In this document: positions 34,992 through 43,830 of the stretch, one piece after another
Layout: the number at the start of each line of letters is the position of its first letter
How positions within the stretch are numbered: the first letter of the stretch is position 1
DNA from: Novosphingobium mathurense
GTDB lineage: Bacteria; Pseudomonadota; Alphaproteobacteria; Sphingomonadales; Sphingomonadaceae
Reading direction: 5' to 3'
DNA length: 58,022 nucleotides
Assembly: GCF_900168325.1 (NCBI RefSeq)
Contig: NZ_FVZE01000013.1
Location: 1 to 58,022 of the forward strand
Position numbers and translations under genes: made by a program
Notes under the pieces: generated by a model
The model's database searches: none
What the model was told of the DNA's origin: nothing
The model's input: the letters and a program-made list of their open reading frames with translations, nothing else

Positions 34992-36392
34992 TCAGTCGTT
35001 GAGATAGGAGTCGAGCGTCTGGTGGAAGTGGCGGATGCGCACTTCCTGGTAGTCGCCCAGTTCGACGCGCTGGTTCTTCGAGGCTTTGAGGCCCTCGTGA
35101 GTCAGCTCCATGTTGGTCATGTCCTGATCGACGACCGCGCCCAGAACGCCCAGTTCAGGCGCATCCGACCAGTCTTCGTCCTCACCCAGCATGTGCATCG
35201 GCACCCCGGCCGGGCGCGGCTGGCCCTGGGGCACGCGGGCGATCACGCGCACTTCCATCAGGCAGCGGTCCTGATCGGGCCAGGGCCGCCAGCGGTAGAC
35301 GATGTTCGGCATGAACCCGCCCCAGGGCGCGAAGTTGGGGAAGACGTTGTAGACCAGGGCGTCGAGCAGCTCGCTTTCGGAAACCTGCGAGTAGTCGCCG
35401 CCGAACATCTTCTCGGAAGTCTGGCGCATCGCGTCGCCCAGCGCCTGACGGGCGGTCCTGCCTTCGGGCAGGTCGATCGCGTGGCCGTCCTTGTTCTCCT
35501 CGTAGTTGTCGGCCGAGCGTCCGTTGAACTTGCGAAACTCGTCGACGATCCACTGTTCGGAAAGCTTCATGTCGGACACATGCGGGCTCACCACGCCGAA
35601 GGGCGTGTAGTTCACGTTCACGTGAGGCGAGAGCACATGGTAGGCGGCGTTGGCGTCGCCTGTGAAAGGCATGAGCTGGGGGTGCGTGACGTAGGCGTGA
35701 TAGCTTTCCATGAAGGCTTCCATGGTGATCTTCCAGTTCGCCTTCACGACCTTGCCCACCCAGGCGACCGTCACGCATTCCTCGTGGCGCCAGCGCTTGA
35801 AGAACTCGGGCAGCGGCTCGAGGAACTCCTCGAGGCTGGGCCCTTCATCGCTTTCGCGCACGAAGATGTAGCCGCCCCACTGGCCAATGTGGGCCTTGGG
35901 CAGTTGCATCTTCTCGTCGGTCAGATGGCCGAAGTCCCAGCGGCAGGGAATGTTGCGCAGACTGCCGTCGGTGTTCCATGAAAAGCCGTGGAACGGGCAG
36001 ACGAACTGTTCGACGCTGCCGCTGTGGGTCTTGAGCTTGCGGCCCCGGTGGAGGCAGACGTTGTGGAACGCTTTGACGCTGCCGTCTTCCTGACGCACGA
36101 TCAGGTAGGAACGACCGGCGTTCTCGTAGGTCACATAGTCGCCCGGCTCGGGCAGGTCTTCCTCGCGCGCGGCGAATTGCCACACGCGCGGCCACATCCT
36201 TTCCGTCTCCGCACGAAAGAATTCCGGGTCGTAGTAGCGCGATGCGTCGATGGCTTCGGAGCCGAGGTATCGGTATTGGTCCTGCGCGACGAAGGCGGGC
36301 GGGGCCACATCGTCTGCGGCCAGGATGTCCTCCCAGCCGGGGCCTGGGCAACGCGCCTTGTTGAAACTTTCGCGAGAATCGAAATCTGCCAT
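34992..36392 (-). CDS. Rieske oxygenase alpha subunit with bridging Glu, 466 aa
   Basis: Rieske ligands are Cys113-x-His115 (CLHRG) and Cys132-x2-His135 (CPFHGF). The iron site is MEAFMESYHAYVTH with His232 and His237. The residue that links the two metal centres is Glu225 where most relatives have Asp (compare TDNFSESYH at 45350). A Glu at this position is known from the carnitine oxygenase CntA. The ATG at 36392 follows GGAGAGG; the longer frame adds residues without homology. It heads an operon with the Rieske gene at 33794. The truncated gene at 57765 resembles its N-terminus (WQF-ARE-EDLPEPGD). Confidence 0.88.
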   Translation of the reverse strand: MADFDSRESFNKARCPGPGWEDILAADDVAPPAFVAQDQYRYLGSEAIDASRYYDPEFFRAETERMWPRVWQFAAREEDLPEPGDYVTYENAGRSYLIVRQEDGSVKAFHNVCLHRGRKLKTHSGSVEQFVCPFHGFSWNTDGSLRNIPCRWDFGHLTDEKMQLPKAHIGQWGGYIFVRESDEGPSLEEFLEPLPEFFKRWRHEECVTVAWVGKVVKANWKITMEAFMESYHAYVTHPQLMPFTGDANAAYHVLSPHVNVNYTPFGVVSPHVSDMKLSEQWIVDEFRKFNGRSADNYEENKDGHAIDLPEGRTARQALGDAMRQTSEKMFGGDYSQVSESELLDALVYNVFPNFAPWGGFMPNIVYRWRPWPDQDRCLMEVRVIARVPQGQPRPAGVPMHMLGEDEDWSDAPELGVLGAVVDQDMTNMELTHEGLKASKNQRVELGDYQEVRIRHFHQTLDSYLND

Positions 36393-36560
36393 TGGTGCCT
36401 CTCCGCATGTCTTGGAGAGACAGATCCCATAATCGGGCACCGCCGCGCTTGATTCAGGTCAAGAACGGGCGCTGGACGGGCCTGTTCTTTTTGCTAGGGA
36501 GTCGCTCAAAACGGGCGATTTCATCGATTTACCGGCAAGACTGCCGGATTTTTCAGGACC

Positions 36561-36588
36561 AAAAAAACGGGCTCCGAAAGGGAGCCCG
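36561..36588 (-). terminator. Terminator of the SDR at 36620
   Basis: The stem CGGGCTCC/GGAGCCCG (36568-36588) with loop GAAAG is followed on the minus strand by seven T (A-run 36561-36567). Confidence 0.8.
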
Positions 36589-36619
36589 CCGTAAGTATCC
36601 GGTTAGGGAGGATTATCGA

Positions 36620-37381
36620 TCAGAACTGGACGCGCTTGGTGAAGCCGCCGTCGATCACGATGTTGGCGCCGGTCATCGCCTTGCAGGCAGGCGATGCGGT
36701 GAAGACGATTGCATTGGCGAGCTCTTCCCCGGTCGTCATGCGGCCAGCGGGAATGGCGCCGACGATCTGGTTGTAGAAGTCGGGCATGGCGTCCTTGATG
36801 TGCGCCCAGGGGCCGTCTTCGGTCCAGACCGGGCCGGGTGTGATGCAGTTCGCCCGGATGCCTTCTGCCGCGAAGGACTGGGACATGGCGGCGCAGTAGT
36901 TCATCACAGCGGCCTTGATCGAGTTATAGGGCTGCACGCCCATGAATTCCTCGACCGCGCCGGTCGAGCTGATGCACACGATCGAGCCGTCTTCGGACTT
37001 GGCGAGGAACGGACGTGCAGCAGCGATGCCGCGGCGCATCGGCAGGATGTCGGCATTCAGGATGGTCTGCCAGCCTTCGTCGGTGTCCTGCCCGGGGTTG
37101 GCCGAGGTGAAGCTGATGAAGATGTCGCAGCCGCCCAGGGTGTCGGCTGCCTTCTCGACAAAAGCAGGCACGGCGGCCGGATCGGTCACGTCAAGCGCTT
37201 CGCCGTACGCATTGACGCCATGCGACTGGATCTCGCCGATTACGTTGTCGACCTTGCCCTGCGAACGACCGCAGATGGCGACGTCGCATCCTTCGGCAGC
37301 CAGTGTTCTGGCGACGACGCGGCCGATGCCGCCATTGGCGCCCAGCAGGATGGCCTTCTTGCCCTTCAGTCCGAGATCCAT
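36620..37381 (-). CDS. SDR-family oxidoreductase, 253 aa
   Basis: A short-chain dehydrogenase with coenzyme site GANGGIGRV (residues 14-22), catalytic Ser in ISSTGAVEE, and Tyr/Lys in QPYNSIKAA. The usual NNAG is replaced by FTSANPG, which marks it as a less typical member. The ATG at 37381 follows GAGGAG, and the frame continues far upstream only as a read-through of the opposite gene. It is divergent from the SDR at 37544. Confidence 0.87.
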   Translation of the reverse strand: MDLGLKGKKAILLGANGGIGRVVARTLAAEGCDVAICGRSQGKVDNVIGEIQSHGVNAYGEALDVTDPAAVPAFVEKAADTLGGCDIFISFTSANPGQDTDEGWQTILNADILPMRRGIAAARPFLAKSEDGSIVCISSTGAVEEFMGVQPYNSIKAAVMNYCAAMSQSFAAEGIRANCITPGPVWTEDGPWAHIKDAMPDFYNQIVGAIPAGRMTTGEELANAIVFTASPACKAMTGANIVIDGGFTKRVQF

Positions 37382-37543
37382 GTGATCAGCTCCTCTGCCA
37401 ATGCCGGACATGCGTGCCCGGCTTCTTCGCGAATGCTTCCTTTCGCCGCTGGAGATCATGGGGGCCACTACACTTTTGATCAGGAATGCAGGTCCGGCGC
37501 GCGTGCTAGCTCTCTGCTGGACAAGACGATCAAGGAGAGAGCC

Positions 37544-38353
37544 ATGGCACGACTGCAAGGCAAGAGAGCGGTCATCCTGGGCGCCAGCAGCCCCGACAAC
37601 ATGGGTCAGCACATTGCCCGCCGCTTCATGAAGGAAGGTGCGAGCGTGCTCGTTTCCGGGCGCAAGGAAGACGTGCTCAAGCAGTTTGCCGAAGAGACCG
37701 GCTGCGAATGGGTGCCTTGCGACCTGACCGACGAGGCCAGCGTCAATGCCCTGGCCGATGCCGCGCAGGCGAAGCTTGGCGGTATCGACATTGCCGTCAA
37801 CGCGACCGGCTGGGGCCTGCTCAAGCCGTTCCTCGACACGACGCACGAGGACCTGGTGGCGATGACTGACCTTCAGTACATCGGTCCTTTCCATTTCTGT
37901 CAGGCGATGCTGCGCAAGATGATGCGCAGCAATGGCGGCGGGGGCGGCTCGATCATCCAGATCAGCTCGGCGACTGCCACGATCATGCTCAACGACCATG
38001 CCGCCTACATGGGAACCAAGGCGGGCACGGACCATGTGATCCGCTGCGTGGCCCACGAATTCGGCAGCGAGGGCGTGCGCGCCAATTCGATCTCGCCGGG
38101 ACTTACCGACACGCCGATGACCGCACATGCCAAGGAAGTCCCCGGCGTGTTCGACGCCTTCCTGGCCGGATATCCGCTTGGTCGGATCGGCACTTCGGAC
38201 GATATTGCCGCCGCGGCCGTTTGGCTCGCCAGTGACGAGTGCTTCATGACCGGCGAAAATCTGCAGGTGAACGGCGGCCTGACCTTGCGGCGCAATCCGA
38301 TGAACAGCGAGATCGAGGCTGCGGTGGTGGCCGCGGCTCAGGCGGCCAAGTGA
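37544..38353 (+). CDS. SDR-family oxidoreductase, 269 aa
   Basis: A short-chain dehydrogenase with GASSPDNMGQ as a modified coenzyme loop (14-23), NATGWGLL in place of NNAG, Ser in SSATATI, and Tyr/Lys in HAAYMGTKAG. It has a C-terminal extension of about 15 residues (IEAAVVAAAQAAK). AAGGAGAG precedes the ATG at 37544. Its stop overlaps the GTG start of the flavoprotein at 38350 (GTGA), so the two are translationally coupled and probably act in successive steps. Confidence 0.87.
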   Translation: MARLQGKRAVILGASSPDNMGQHIARRFMKEGASVLVSGRKEDVLKQFAEETGCEWVPCDLTDEASVNALADAAQAKLGGIDIAVNATGWGLLKPFLDTTHEDLVAMTDLQYIGPFHFCQAMLRKMMRSNGGGGGSIIQISSATATIMLNDHAAYMGTKAGTDHVIRCVAHEFGSEGVRANSISPGLTDTPMTAHAKEVPGVFDAFLAGYPLGRIGTSDDIAAAAVWLASDECFMTGENLQVNGGLTLRRNPMNSEIEAAVVAAAQAAK

Positions 38354-39819
38354 GCGAAGTGCAGATTCCCGCGACGGTCGCTCCCGATGCGGTCGACGCC
38401 TGGGAGCACGAGGTCGACGTCGTCATCGTCGGGCAGGGCGTTGCGGGAACTTGCGCGGCTCTGGAAGCGCATCGCGCCGGGGCCGAAGTGCTGATCGTCG
38501 AACGCGCTTCGGGTGGCGGGGGCGCCAGTGCGATGTCCTCGGGCATCTTCTATCTCGGCGGTGGGACAGCGGTGCAGGATGCCGCCGGCTACGAGGACAG
38601 CGCCGAGGACATGGCGCGTTTCCTCATGGCAAGCTGCGATCCGCTCGATCCCAATGCGACACTGGCGTTCTGCCGCGACAGCAAGGACCATTTCGACTGG
38701 CTGGAAGAGCAGGGCGTTCCCTTCGAGCGAACCTATTTCCCGGGCAAGGCAGTCTATCTGCTCGACACCACCTGCCTGATGTGGACCGGCAATGAAAAGA
38801 CGTGGCCCTACCGAGAGGTCGCCAAGCCCGCACCTCGCGGTCACAAGGTGGCAGGACAGGGCGAGAATGCCGGCTCCGAAGGCATGAAGCCGCTGCTCCA
38901 GCGCTGCATCGACGAGGCCATCCCGGCGATCTACGACAGCGCCGTGATTGCGCTGGTGCAGGACGCGGACAGGCGCGTCATGGGCGTGCAGGTCAAGCAG
39001 TCGACCGGCACGTTCTTCGTCAAGGCGCGGCGAGGAGTGGTCATCGCCTGCGGCAGCCACAACCTGTGCAAGGAACTGCTGGACGAGCACCTGCCGCTCC
39101 TGACCGAGACCTCCGAGCCGCTGGCGATCCCCAGCAATGACGGTGCGGGCGTCAGGCTGGGCATGTCGGCAGGCGGCTATGCGGTTTCGATGGACGGACT
39201 GATCCCGACCGGCTCGATCTACCCGCCGGGCCAGCTGATCAATGGCATCATCGTCAACCGCAACGGCGAGCGCTTCGTGGCCGAGGACGTTTATCACGGC
39301 CGGCTCGGCAATTTCGTGATGGAACAGCCGGGGCAGACCGCGTACCTGATCCTCGACAGCGAGGTCTTCGCCTACCCGGAAAACCCCTTTGCCAAGCACC
39401 AGCTCGTCGACGGCTGGGAAACGGTCGGAGAGATGGAGGCGGGGCTGAACCTGCCGACCGGATCGCTGGTCAGGACCATGGCCGAATACAGCGAGGACGC
39501 GGCGAAAGGGGAAGACCGTCGCTTCCACAAGCATCCCGACTGGCTCAAGCCGCTGACCGCCGGGCCCTATGCCGCGTTCGACATCAGTTTCGACAAGTCG
39601 ACCTACCTGTTCATCACGCTCGGCGGGATCAAGACCGACGAGCAGGGCAGGGCGCTGGACCTGCGCTCCAATGCCATCCCCGGCCTCTACGTGGTAGGCG
39701 CGAGTGCAGCGCACATTCCGCGCACCGGCAAGGCCTATGCGAGCGGTCTGAGCCTTGGTCCGGGCAGCTATTTCGGCCGCCGCGCCGGACGCCACGCGGC
39801 GGGGGCGAACTGGGGCTGA
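38350..39819 (+). CDS. FAD-dependent oxidoreductase, KstD/fumarate-reductase-like
   Basis: A flavoprotein of 489 residues starting with GTG at 38350, inside the previous gene's stop. The FAD motif is VIVGQGVAGTCAALEAHRAG with VERASGGGGASAMSSG behind it (23-66), and the C-terminal flavin segment is GKAYASGLSLGPG. The superfamily contains 3-ketosteroid delta-1-dehydrogenases, fumarate reductases and other desaturases or reductases acting on C-C bonds. The order SDR then flavoprotein would fit alcohol oxidation followed by ring desaturation. The steroid-specific catalytic tyrosines cannot be assigned with confidence, so the narrower name is withheld. Confidence 0.78.
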   Translation: MSEVQIPATVAPDAVDAWEHEVDVVIVGQGVAGTCAALEAHRAGAEVLIVERASGGGGASAMSSGIFYLGGGTAVQDAAGYEDSAEDMARFLMASCDPLDPNATLAFCRDSKDHFDWLEEQGVPFERTYFPGKAVYLLDTTCLMWTGNEKTWPYREVAKPAPRGHKVAGQGENAGSEGMKPLLQRCIDEAIPAIYDSAVIALVQDADRRVMGVQVKQSTGTFFVKARRGVVIACGSHNLCKELLDEHLPLLTETSEPLAIPSNDGAGVRLGMSAGGYAVSMDGLIPTGSIYPPGQLINGIIVNRNGERFVAEDVYHGRLGNFVMEQPGQTAYLILDSEVFAYPENPFAKHQLVDGWETVGEMEAGLNLPTGSLVRTMAEYSEDAAKGEDRRFHKHPDWLKPLTAGPYAAFDISFDKSTYLFITLGGIKTDEQGRALDLRSNAIPGLYVVGASAAHIPRTGKAYASGLSLGPGSYFGRRAGRHAAGANWG

Positions 39820-39838
39820 TACTGAGACTCTTGCCGTT

Positions 39839-39930
39839 GCCCCGGACTCGATCCGGGGCCAGCCTTTTTCGTGTGGTTGTGGGCAACACGCGCGGTTCCA
39901 GCCTGCGCCGGGACGACGGAAGGGTTGCGT
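39839..39930. repeat. REP-like palindromic element that includes a terminator
   Basis: The hairpin GCCCCGGA-CTCGA-TCCGGGGC (39839-39859) is followed by CAGCCTTTTT, then about 30 bases later by TTCCAGCCTGCGCCGGGACG. This pairing of a 'GACTCGATCC' hairpin with a 'CGCCGGGACGAC' block resembles interspersed palindromic repeats of sphingomonads and other alphaproteobacteria. The first hairpin also serves as a terminator for the flavoprotein gene. The copy number cannot be seen here. Confidence 0.5.
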
Positions 39931-39987
39931 TCAACGCCAAGGTCCCTGGCGGAGCGATCCAGACGCTCGGGCGCGTCGGCCCCCGGC

Positions 39988-41625
39988 TCAATTTTCCGAA
40001 GGGGCCGCGATGCGTTCCTTCACGTCGGCACGCAGGATGTCCTTGCGCACTTTGCCCGAGGCGGTGCGGGGGAAGTCCTCGCGGAATTCGAAGCGTTCGG
40101 GAATTTTCTGCTTGGCCAGCCCGCTGGCGAGCACATGCGCCACAAGATCGTCGGACGTCGGAACGCTGCCCTCGGCGATGATGTAGGCGCACACGCCTTC
40201 GCCGAGCCGGTCGTGCGGCATCGCCACCACGGCGGCCTCGCGGACAAGGGCATGGCCGTGCAGCACGTCCTCGATCTCCTTGGCGGAGATGTTCTCGCCG
40301 CCGCGGATGATCAGGTCCTTCTTGCGCCCGGTAATGGTGATCGCGCCTTCATCGGAACGCACGCCGAGGTCGCCGGTGCGGAAATAGCCGTCGGTAGTGA
40401 TCGCCTCGCGGGTCTGGGTTTCGTCGGCATAGCCCAGCATCATGGCGGGGCCGCGGGCAAGGATTTCGCCTTCGCTGCCGTCCGGAAGGTCCTTGTCCTC
40501 ATGATCGACGATCCGCACTTCGTAATCGACGATGGCGCCATCGGTGGTTGCCGCAAGGCTTTCCACGTTGGGCCAGCCGAAGGTGACGAGCGGCACTTCG
40601 GAAGCGCCGAAGACGCGGAAGGCGCGGCAATTGGCGAAGGCGGCATTGGCGGCCGGGATCAGGTCGTTCGGTACGGCAGCGCCGCCGCACGCGAAGAAGC
40701 GGAAGCTGGGCAGGCGGTTGCCGCTGGCCCGTGCCGCGGCAGCCAATTCGACGAGGAAGGGTGTTGCCGCGACCGTTCCGACCAATTGGTGGCGGTCGAT
40801 CAGCGCAAGCGCTTCCTGCGCGTTCCAGGCTTCCATCAGCACGGTTCGCGTGCCGCAGATGAACGGCGCCTCGAGGCCGTTGGCGTAGCCCGAGACATGG
40901 GTGACGGGCGAAGGCATAAGCGTCGCTTCGCCTCCGACGAGGCCCCAGTATGCAGCACTTTCCCGCAAGATTCGGGCTATGGATACGTGGCTGTGCAGCA
41001 CGCCCTTGGGACGGCCGGTGGTGCCCGAGGTATAGAGCACCATCTTGACGCCGAGCGGATCGACTTGCGGCCGGGCAAAGCGCAAGGCGCGGCCTTCCTC
41101 GACCAGGGAGGCGTAGTCGTCCGCGCCTTCTCCGCGCACGGTGAAGATGTGCTGCAGTTCGGGCAGGCTGCCCTTGATGCGGCGCGCCATTGCGGCAAAG
41201 TCGTACTTGCGGAACGAGGAAGCGACGAAGAACGCGCGCGCCCCGCAATCCCCCAGCATGATCGACACTTCGTGATCGCGGTAGATCGGTACGATCGGAT
41301 TGATGACGAGGCCGGACATCGCGGCGGCGAGGTTGATGACCATCGCTTCGCGCCAGTTCGGCACCTGGAAGGCGATCACGTCTCCGGGCCTCAGGCCCCG
41401 CGCGTGCATGGCGGCCGAGAGCGCCTCGGCTTCGGCAACCGCTTCTGCCCGCGTCATCGAGACGTCGCCGTCGAGCAGTGCGACGAAGTCGGGATCTGCT
41501 TCGGCCAGCGCCGTCGCCTGCTGCGCGATGGTATGTTCGTCCCAGACCCCCGTGCCGGCGTAAGCGGCAAGGTGGGGTGGGGGGATCTCTAGCCATGCCC
41601 AGGGAGGGCTCTTCCTCTCAACCAT
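39988..41625 (-). CDS. Acyl-CoA ligase (AMP-forming, ANL superfamily), 545 aa
   Basis: An adenylate-forming ligase with A3 motif YTSGTTGRPKG, A5-type motif FGASEVPLVTFG, A7/A8 motifs TGDLGVRSDEG and GRKKDLIIRGGENIS, and the catalytic lysine in RTASGKVRKDIL near the C-terminus. It activates a carboxylic acid to its CoA thioester with ATP. The substrate (fatty, aromatic or cyclic acid) is not evident. The ATG at 41625 has only a weak ribosome-binding site. It is divergent from the Rieske gene at 41825. Confidence 0.88.
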   Translation of the reverse strand: MVERKSPPWAWLEIPPPHLAAYAGTGVWDEHTIAQQATALAEADPDFVALLDGDVSMTRAEAVAEAEALSAAMHARGLRPGDVIAFQVPNWREAMVINLAAAMSGLVINPIVPIYRDHEVSIMLGDCGARAFFVASSFRKYDFAAMARRIKGSLPELQHIFTVRGEGADDYASLVEEGRALRFARPQVDPLGVKMVLYTSGTTGRPKGVLHSHVSIARILRESAAYWGLVGGEATLMPSPVTHVSGYANGLEAPFICGTRTVLMEAWNAQEALALIDRHQLVGTVAATPFLVELAAAARASGNRLPSFRFFACGGAAVPNDLIPAANAAFANCRAFRVFGASEVPLVTFGWPNVESLAATTDGAIVDYEVRIVDHEDKDLPDGSEGEILARGPAMMLGYADETQTREAITTDGYFRTGDLGVRSDEGAITITGRKKDLIIRGGENISAKEIEDVLHGHALVREAAVVAMPHDRLGEGVCAYIIAEGSVPTSDDLVAHVLASGLAKQKIPERFEFREDFPRTASGKVRKDILRADVKERIAAPSEN

Positions 41626-41824
41626 GAAACCTGACTGCCCTTGCTGCGCCTTGCGGCCAACTGTCCAAAAGGCAAGGGAACGAAGCAAGAGAAGATTGCG
41701 GCAGCGGCGATCCGGGCCGGACAAGCGATCGGGCCATTATTTCCCATGGCCTAGCAACTCTAGCAGCTTGTTCGGGATCGGCGTCTCGCACAGGATCGCG
41801 TTGAATCAAATTGGGAGAACAGCT

Positions 41825-43003
41825 TTGGACCGCGTCCAGCGCCTTGGCGACGTCGCCGAAATCATGCTCGATTACGTCGAGAACAAGAAGACCTTCATGA
41901 CCGACAAGACGCTGAAGGTCCCGTCGAGCAGCTACACTGACAAGGACCAGTTCGACGCTGAAATCGAGTTGATCTTCAAGCGCGTACCGCTGATGCTGGC
42001 GTTCACGGCCGAACTGCCCAATCCCGGCGATTACAAGGCGATGGACGCGATGGGCGTTCCGGTCCTGATCAATCGCGACAAGCAGGGGCAGGTGCACGCC
42101 TTCCTCAATGTCTGTTCGCACCGCGGGGCGCCGGTCGCCGACCAGGGCAAGGGCAACTGTTCGCGCTTCACCTGCAAGTACCACGCCTGGACCTACGGTG
42201 CCGACGGGCGCCTGATCGGGATTTCCGAGGCGAGCACCTTTGGCGATGTCGACAAGTCGCAGATGGGCCTGCGCGTCCTGCCCTGCGAAGAACGCGCCGG
42301 TATGATCTTCGTGTGCCTGACGCCCAATGCGCCGATGGACCTCGACAATTACTTCCGCGGTTACCTCGAGGATTTCGAAGCGCTCGACTTCGCCAACTGG
42401 ACGTACCTGGGCAACCGCACGATCGAGGGCGCAAACTGGAAGATCGCTTTCGACGGGTATCTTGAAGGCTATCACTTTCAGTCGCTGCACCCGGAAACGA
42501 TCTTTCCGCGCACGCCGTCGAACACGATGCATTACGAAGGCTTCGGCCCGAACATGCGCATCGGCTTCCCGCAGCATTCGATCGCCGATCAGCTCAAGGA
42601 CGTCCCGCGCGACAAGTGGGGCGAGTGCGAGAACAACGGCTACGACTTCGTGCGCATCTTCTTCCCCAACGTCTCGATCTTCGTCGCGCCGGAAATCACC
42701 CAGGTTGCCCAGCTGTTCCCCGGGCCGACGCCGGATCGCAACCGCACCGTCCTCAACTATCTGCGCCGCGAGCCGGTGCAGGACGAGGCCGACCGCGAAA
42801 AGGTCGAGGCGGCGATGAACTTCTTCCGCGACGTCACGTACGAGGAAGACTACGTGATCGGTCTGGAGATCCAGAAGGGGCTCGAAAGCGGGGCGCATGA
42901 CGACATCACGTTCGGCCGCAACGAACGCGGCAACCAGTTCTTCCATGAATGGCTGAACTGGTATCTCGAAGACGACGAGACGCTTCCCGAACCGCAGATG
43001 TAA
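41825..43003 (+). CDS. Rieske oxygenase alpha subunit, 392 aa, probable TTG start
   Basis: A close relative of the protein at 33794. Rieske ligands are Cys97-x-His99 (CSHRG) and Cys117-x2-His120 (CKYHAW). The iron site DGYLEGYHFQSLH gives bridging Asp210 and ligands His217 and His222. The start is assigned to TTG at 41825 because GGGAGAA stands before it and the resulting N-terminus (LDRVQRLGDVAEIMLDYVE) lines up with that of the 33794 protein. A later ATG would remove that helix. It heads an operon with the TIM-barrel protein (35 bases later) and EthD protein. Confidence 0.87.
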   Translation: MDRVQRLGDVAEIMLDYVENKKTFMTDKTLKVPSSSYTDKDQFDAEIELIFKRVPLMLAFTAELPNPGDYKAMDAMGVPVLINRDKQGQVHAFLNVCSHRGAPVADQGKGNCSRFTCKYHAWTYGADGRLIGISEASTFGDVDKSQMGLRVLPCEERAGMIFVCLTPNAPMDLDNYFRGYLEDFEALDFANWTYLGNRTIEGANWKIAFDGYLEGYHFQSLHPETIFPRTPSNTMHYEGFGPNMRIGFPQHSIADQLKDVPRDKWGECENNGYDFVRIFFPNVSIFVAPEITQVAQLFPGPTPDRNRTVLNYLRREPVQDEADREKVEAAMNFFRDVTYEEDYVIGLEIQKGLESGAHDDITFGRNERGNQFFHEWLNWYLEDDETLPEPQM

Positions 43004-43038
43004 ACAGTGGGGCGCAAGGCCACCGGGGAGAGGATTTC

Positions 43039-43830
43039 ATGCACCGTATTTCACTTGCCTCGGGGGTGCTTCCCGAGTTCGGCCCGGTCGACGTCGTGGA
43101 GGCGGCCAGCGCAGCCGGCTTCGACGAAGTCGGCATCTGGGTCGAGCCGGGCGAATGGACCGAGCAGACCACGCGGGATACCCGCGCTGCGCTGGCTGCG
43201 ACGGGCCTGCCCGTGCTCGATGTCGAGGTTGTCTGGATCAAGCCGGACACGTCGCTCGACGTTCACAAGCGCGTACTCGATGTGGGCATGGAACTGGGAG
43301 CGAAGAACGTCCTTTGCGTTTCCTCTCATCCCGATGCCGCGGCGACGGTGGAGCATCTAGCGGCGTTGTGCCGCCATGCCGAGGGCACGGGAATGCGCGT
43401 GGCGCTGGAATTCGGGATCTTCACCGAAGTGAAGAACCTGGCCCAGGCGCTGGGAATTCTCGACCGGGTGGCCCATCCGTTGCGTGCCGTGCTGATCGAT
43501 CCGATCCATGTCGATCGTTCGGGAACCACCGTGGCCGAGATCGCTGCGATCGACCGGGCGTTACTTCCCTATGCCCAGTTGTGCGATGCGCGGGCAGTAC
43601 GGCCCGATCCCAACGATTTCGATGCCGTGATCATCGATGCCATCGATCTGCGCGAGCAATGCGGGGAGGGCGTGTTGCCACTGGCGGCCATGCTGGAAGC
43701 ACTGCCGCCGCAGATCCCCCTGTCGATCGAGTTGCGCTCTGCGGCTCTGCGCGAGGCGTTTTCCCACCCGGCATTGCGGGCAAAAGCGGTGGCCGACGCG
43801 ACGCGCAGTTTTCTGGAGACGCTGGCATGA
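43039..43830 (+). CDS. Sugar-phosphate isomerase/epimerase-like TIM-barrel protein
   Basis: A 263-residue protein of the xylose-isomerase-like TIM-barrel family (AP_endonuc_2 fold): HRISLASGVLPEFGP, VEAASAAGFDEVGIWVEP, VALEFGIFTEV (possible metal ligand Glu) and IDPIHVDRSG. Members isomerise or epimerise sugars, inositols and related molecules, but many in catabolic islands have unknown substrates. GGGGAGAGG precedes the ATG. It overlaps the EthD gene by four bases (ATGA). Confidence 0.72.
   Translation: MHRISLASGVLPEFGPVDVVEAASAAGFDEVGIWVEPGEWTEQTTRDTRAALAATGLPVLDVEVVWIKPDTSLDVHKRVLDVGMELGAKNVLCVSSHPDAAATVEHLAALCRHAEGTGMRVALEFGIFTEVKNLAQALGILDRVAHPLRAVLIDPIHVDRSGTTVAEIAAIDRALLPYAQLCDARAVRPDPNDFDAVIIDAIDLREQCGEGVLPLAAMLEALPPQIPLSIELRSAALREAFSHPALRAKAVADATRSFLETLA

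Noticed and set aside
36620..38128. Extended N-terminus of about 250 residues for the minus-strand SDR
   Set aside because: The extra part is antisense to the SDR at 37544, and the ATG at 37381 has a good ribosome-binding site and the normal SDR start.
38350..39819. Naming the flavoprotein as 3-ketosteroid delta-1-dehydrogenase (kstD)
   Set aside because: The FAD motifs fit the superfamily, but the steroid-specific catalytic residues could not be located with confidence by eye.
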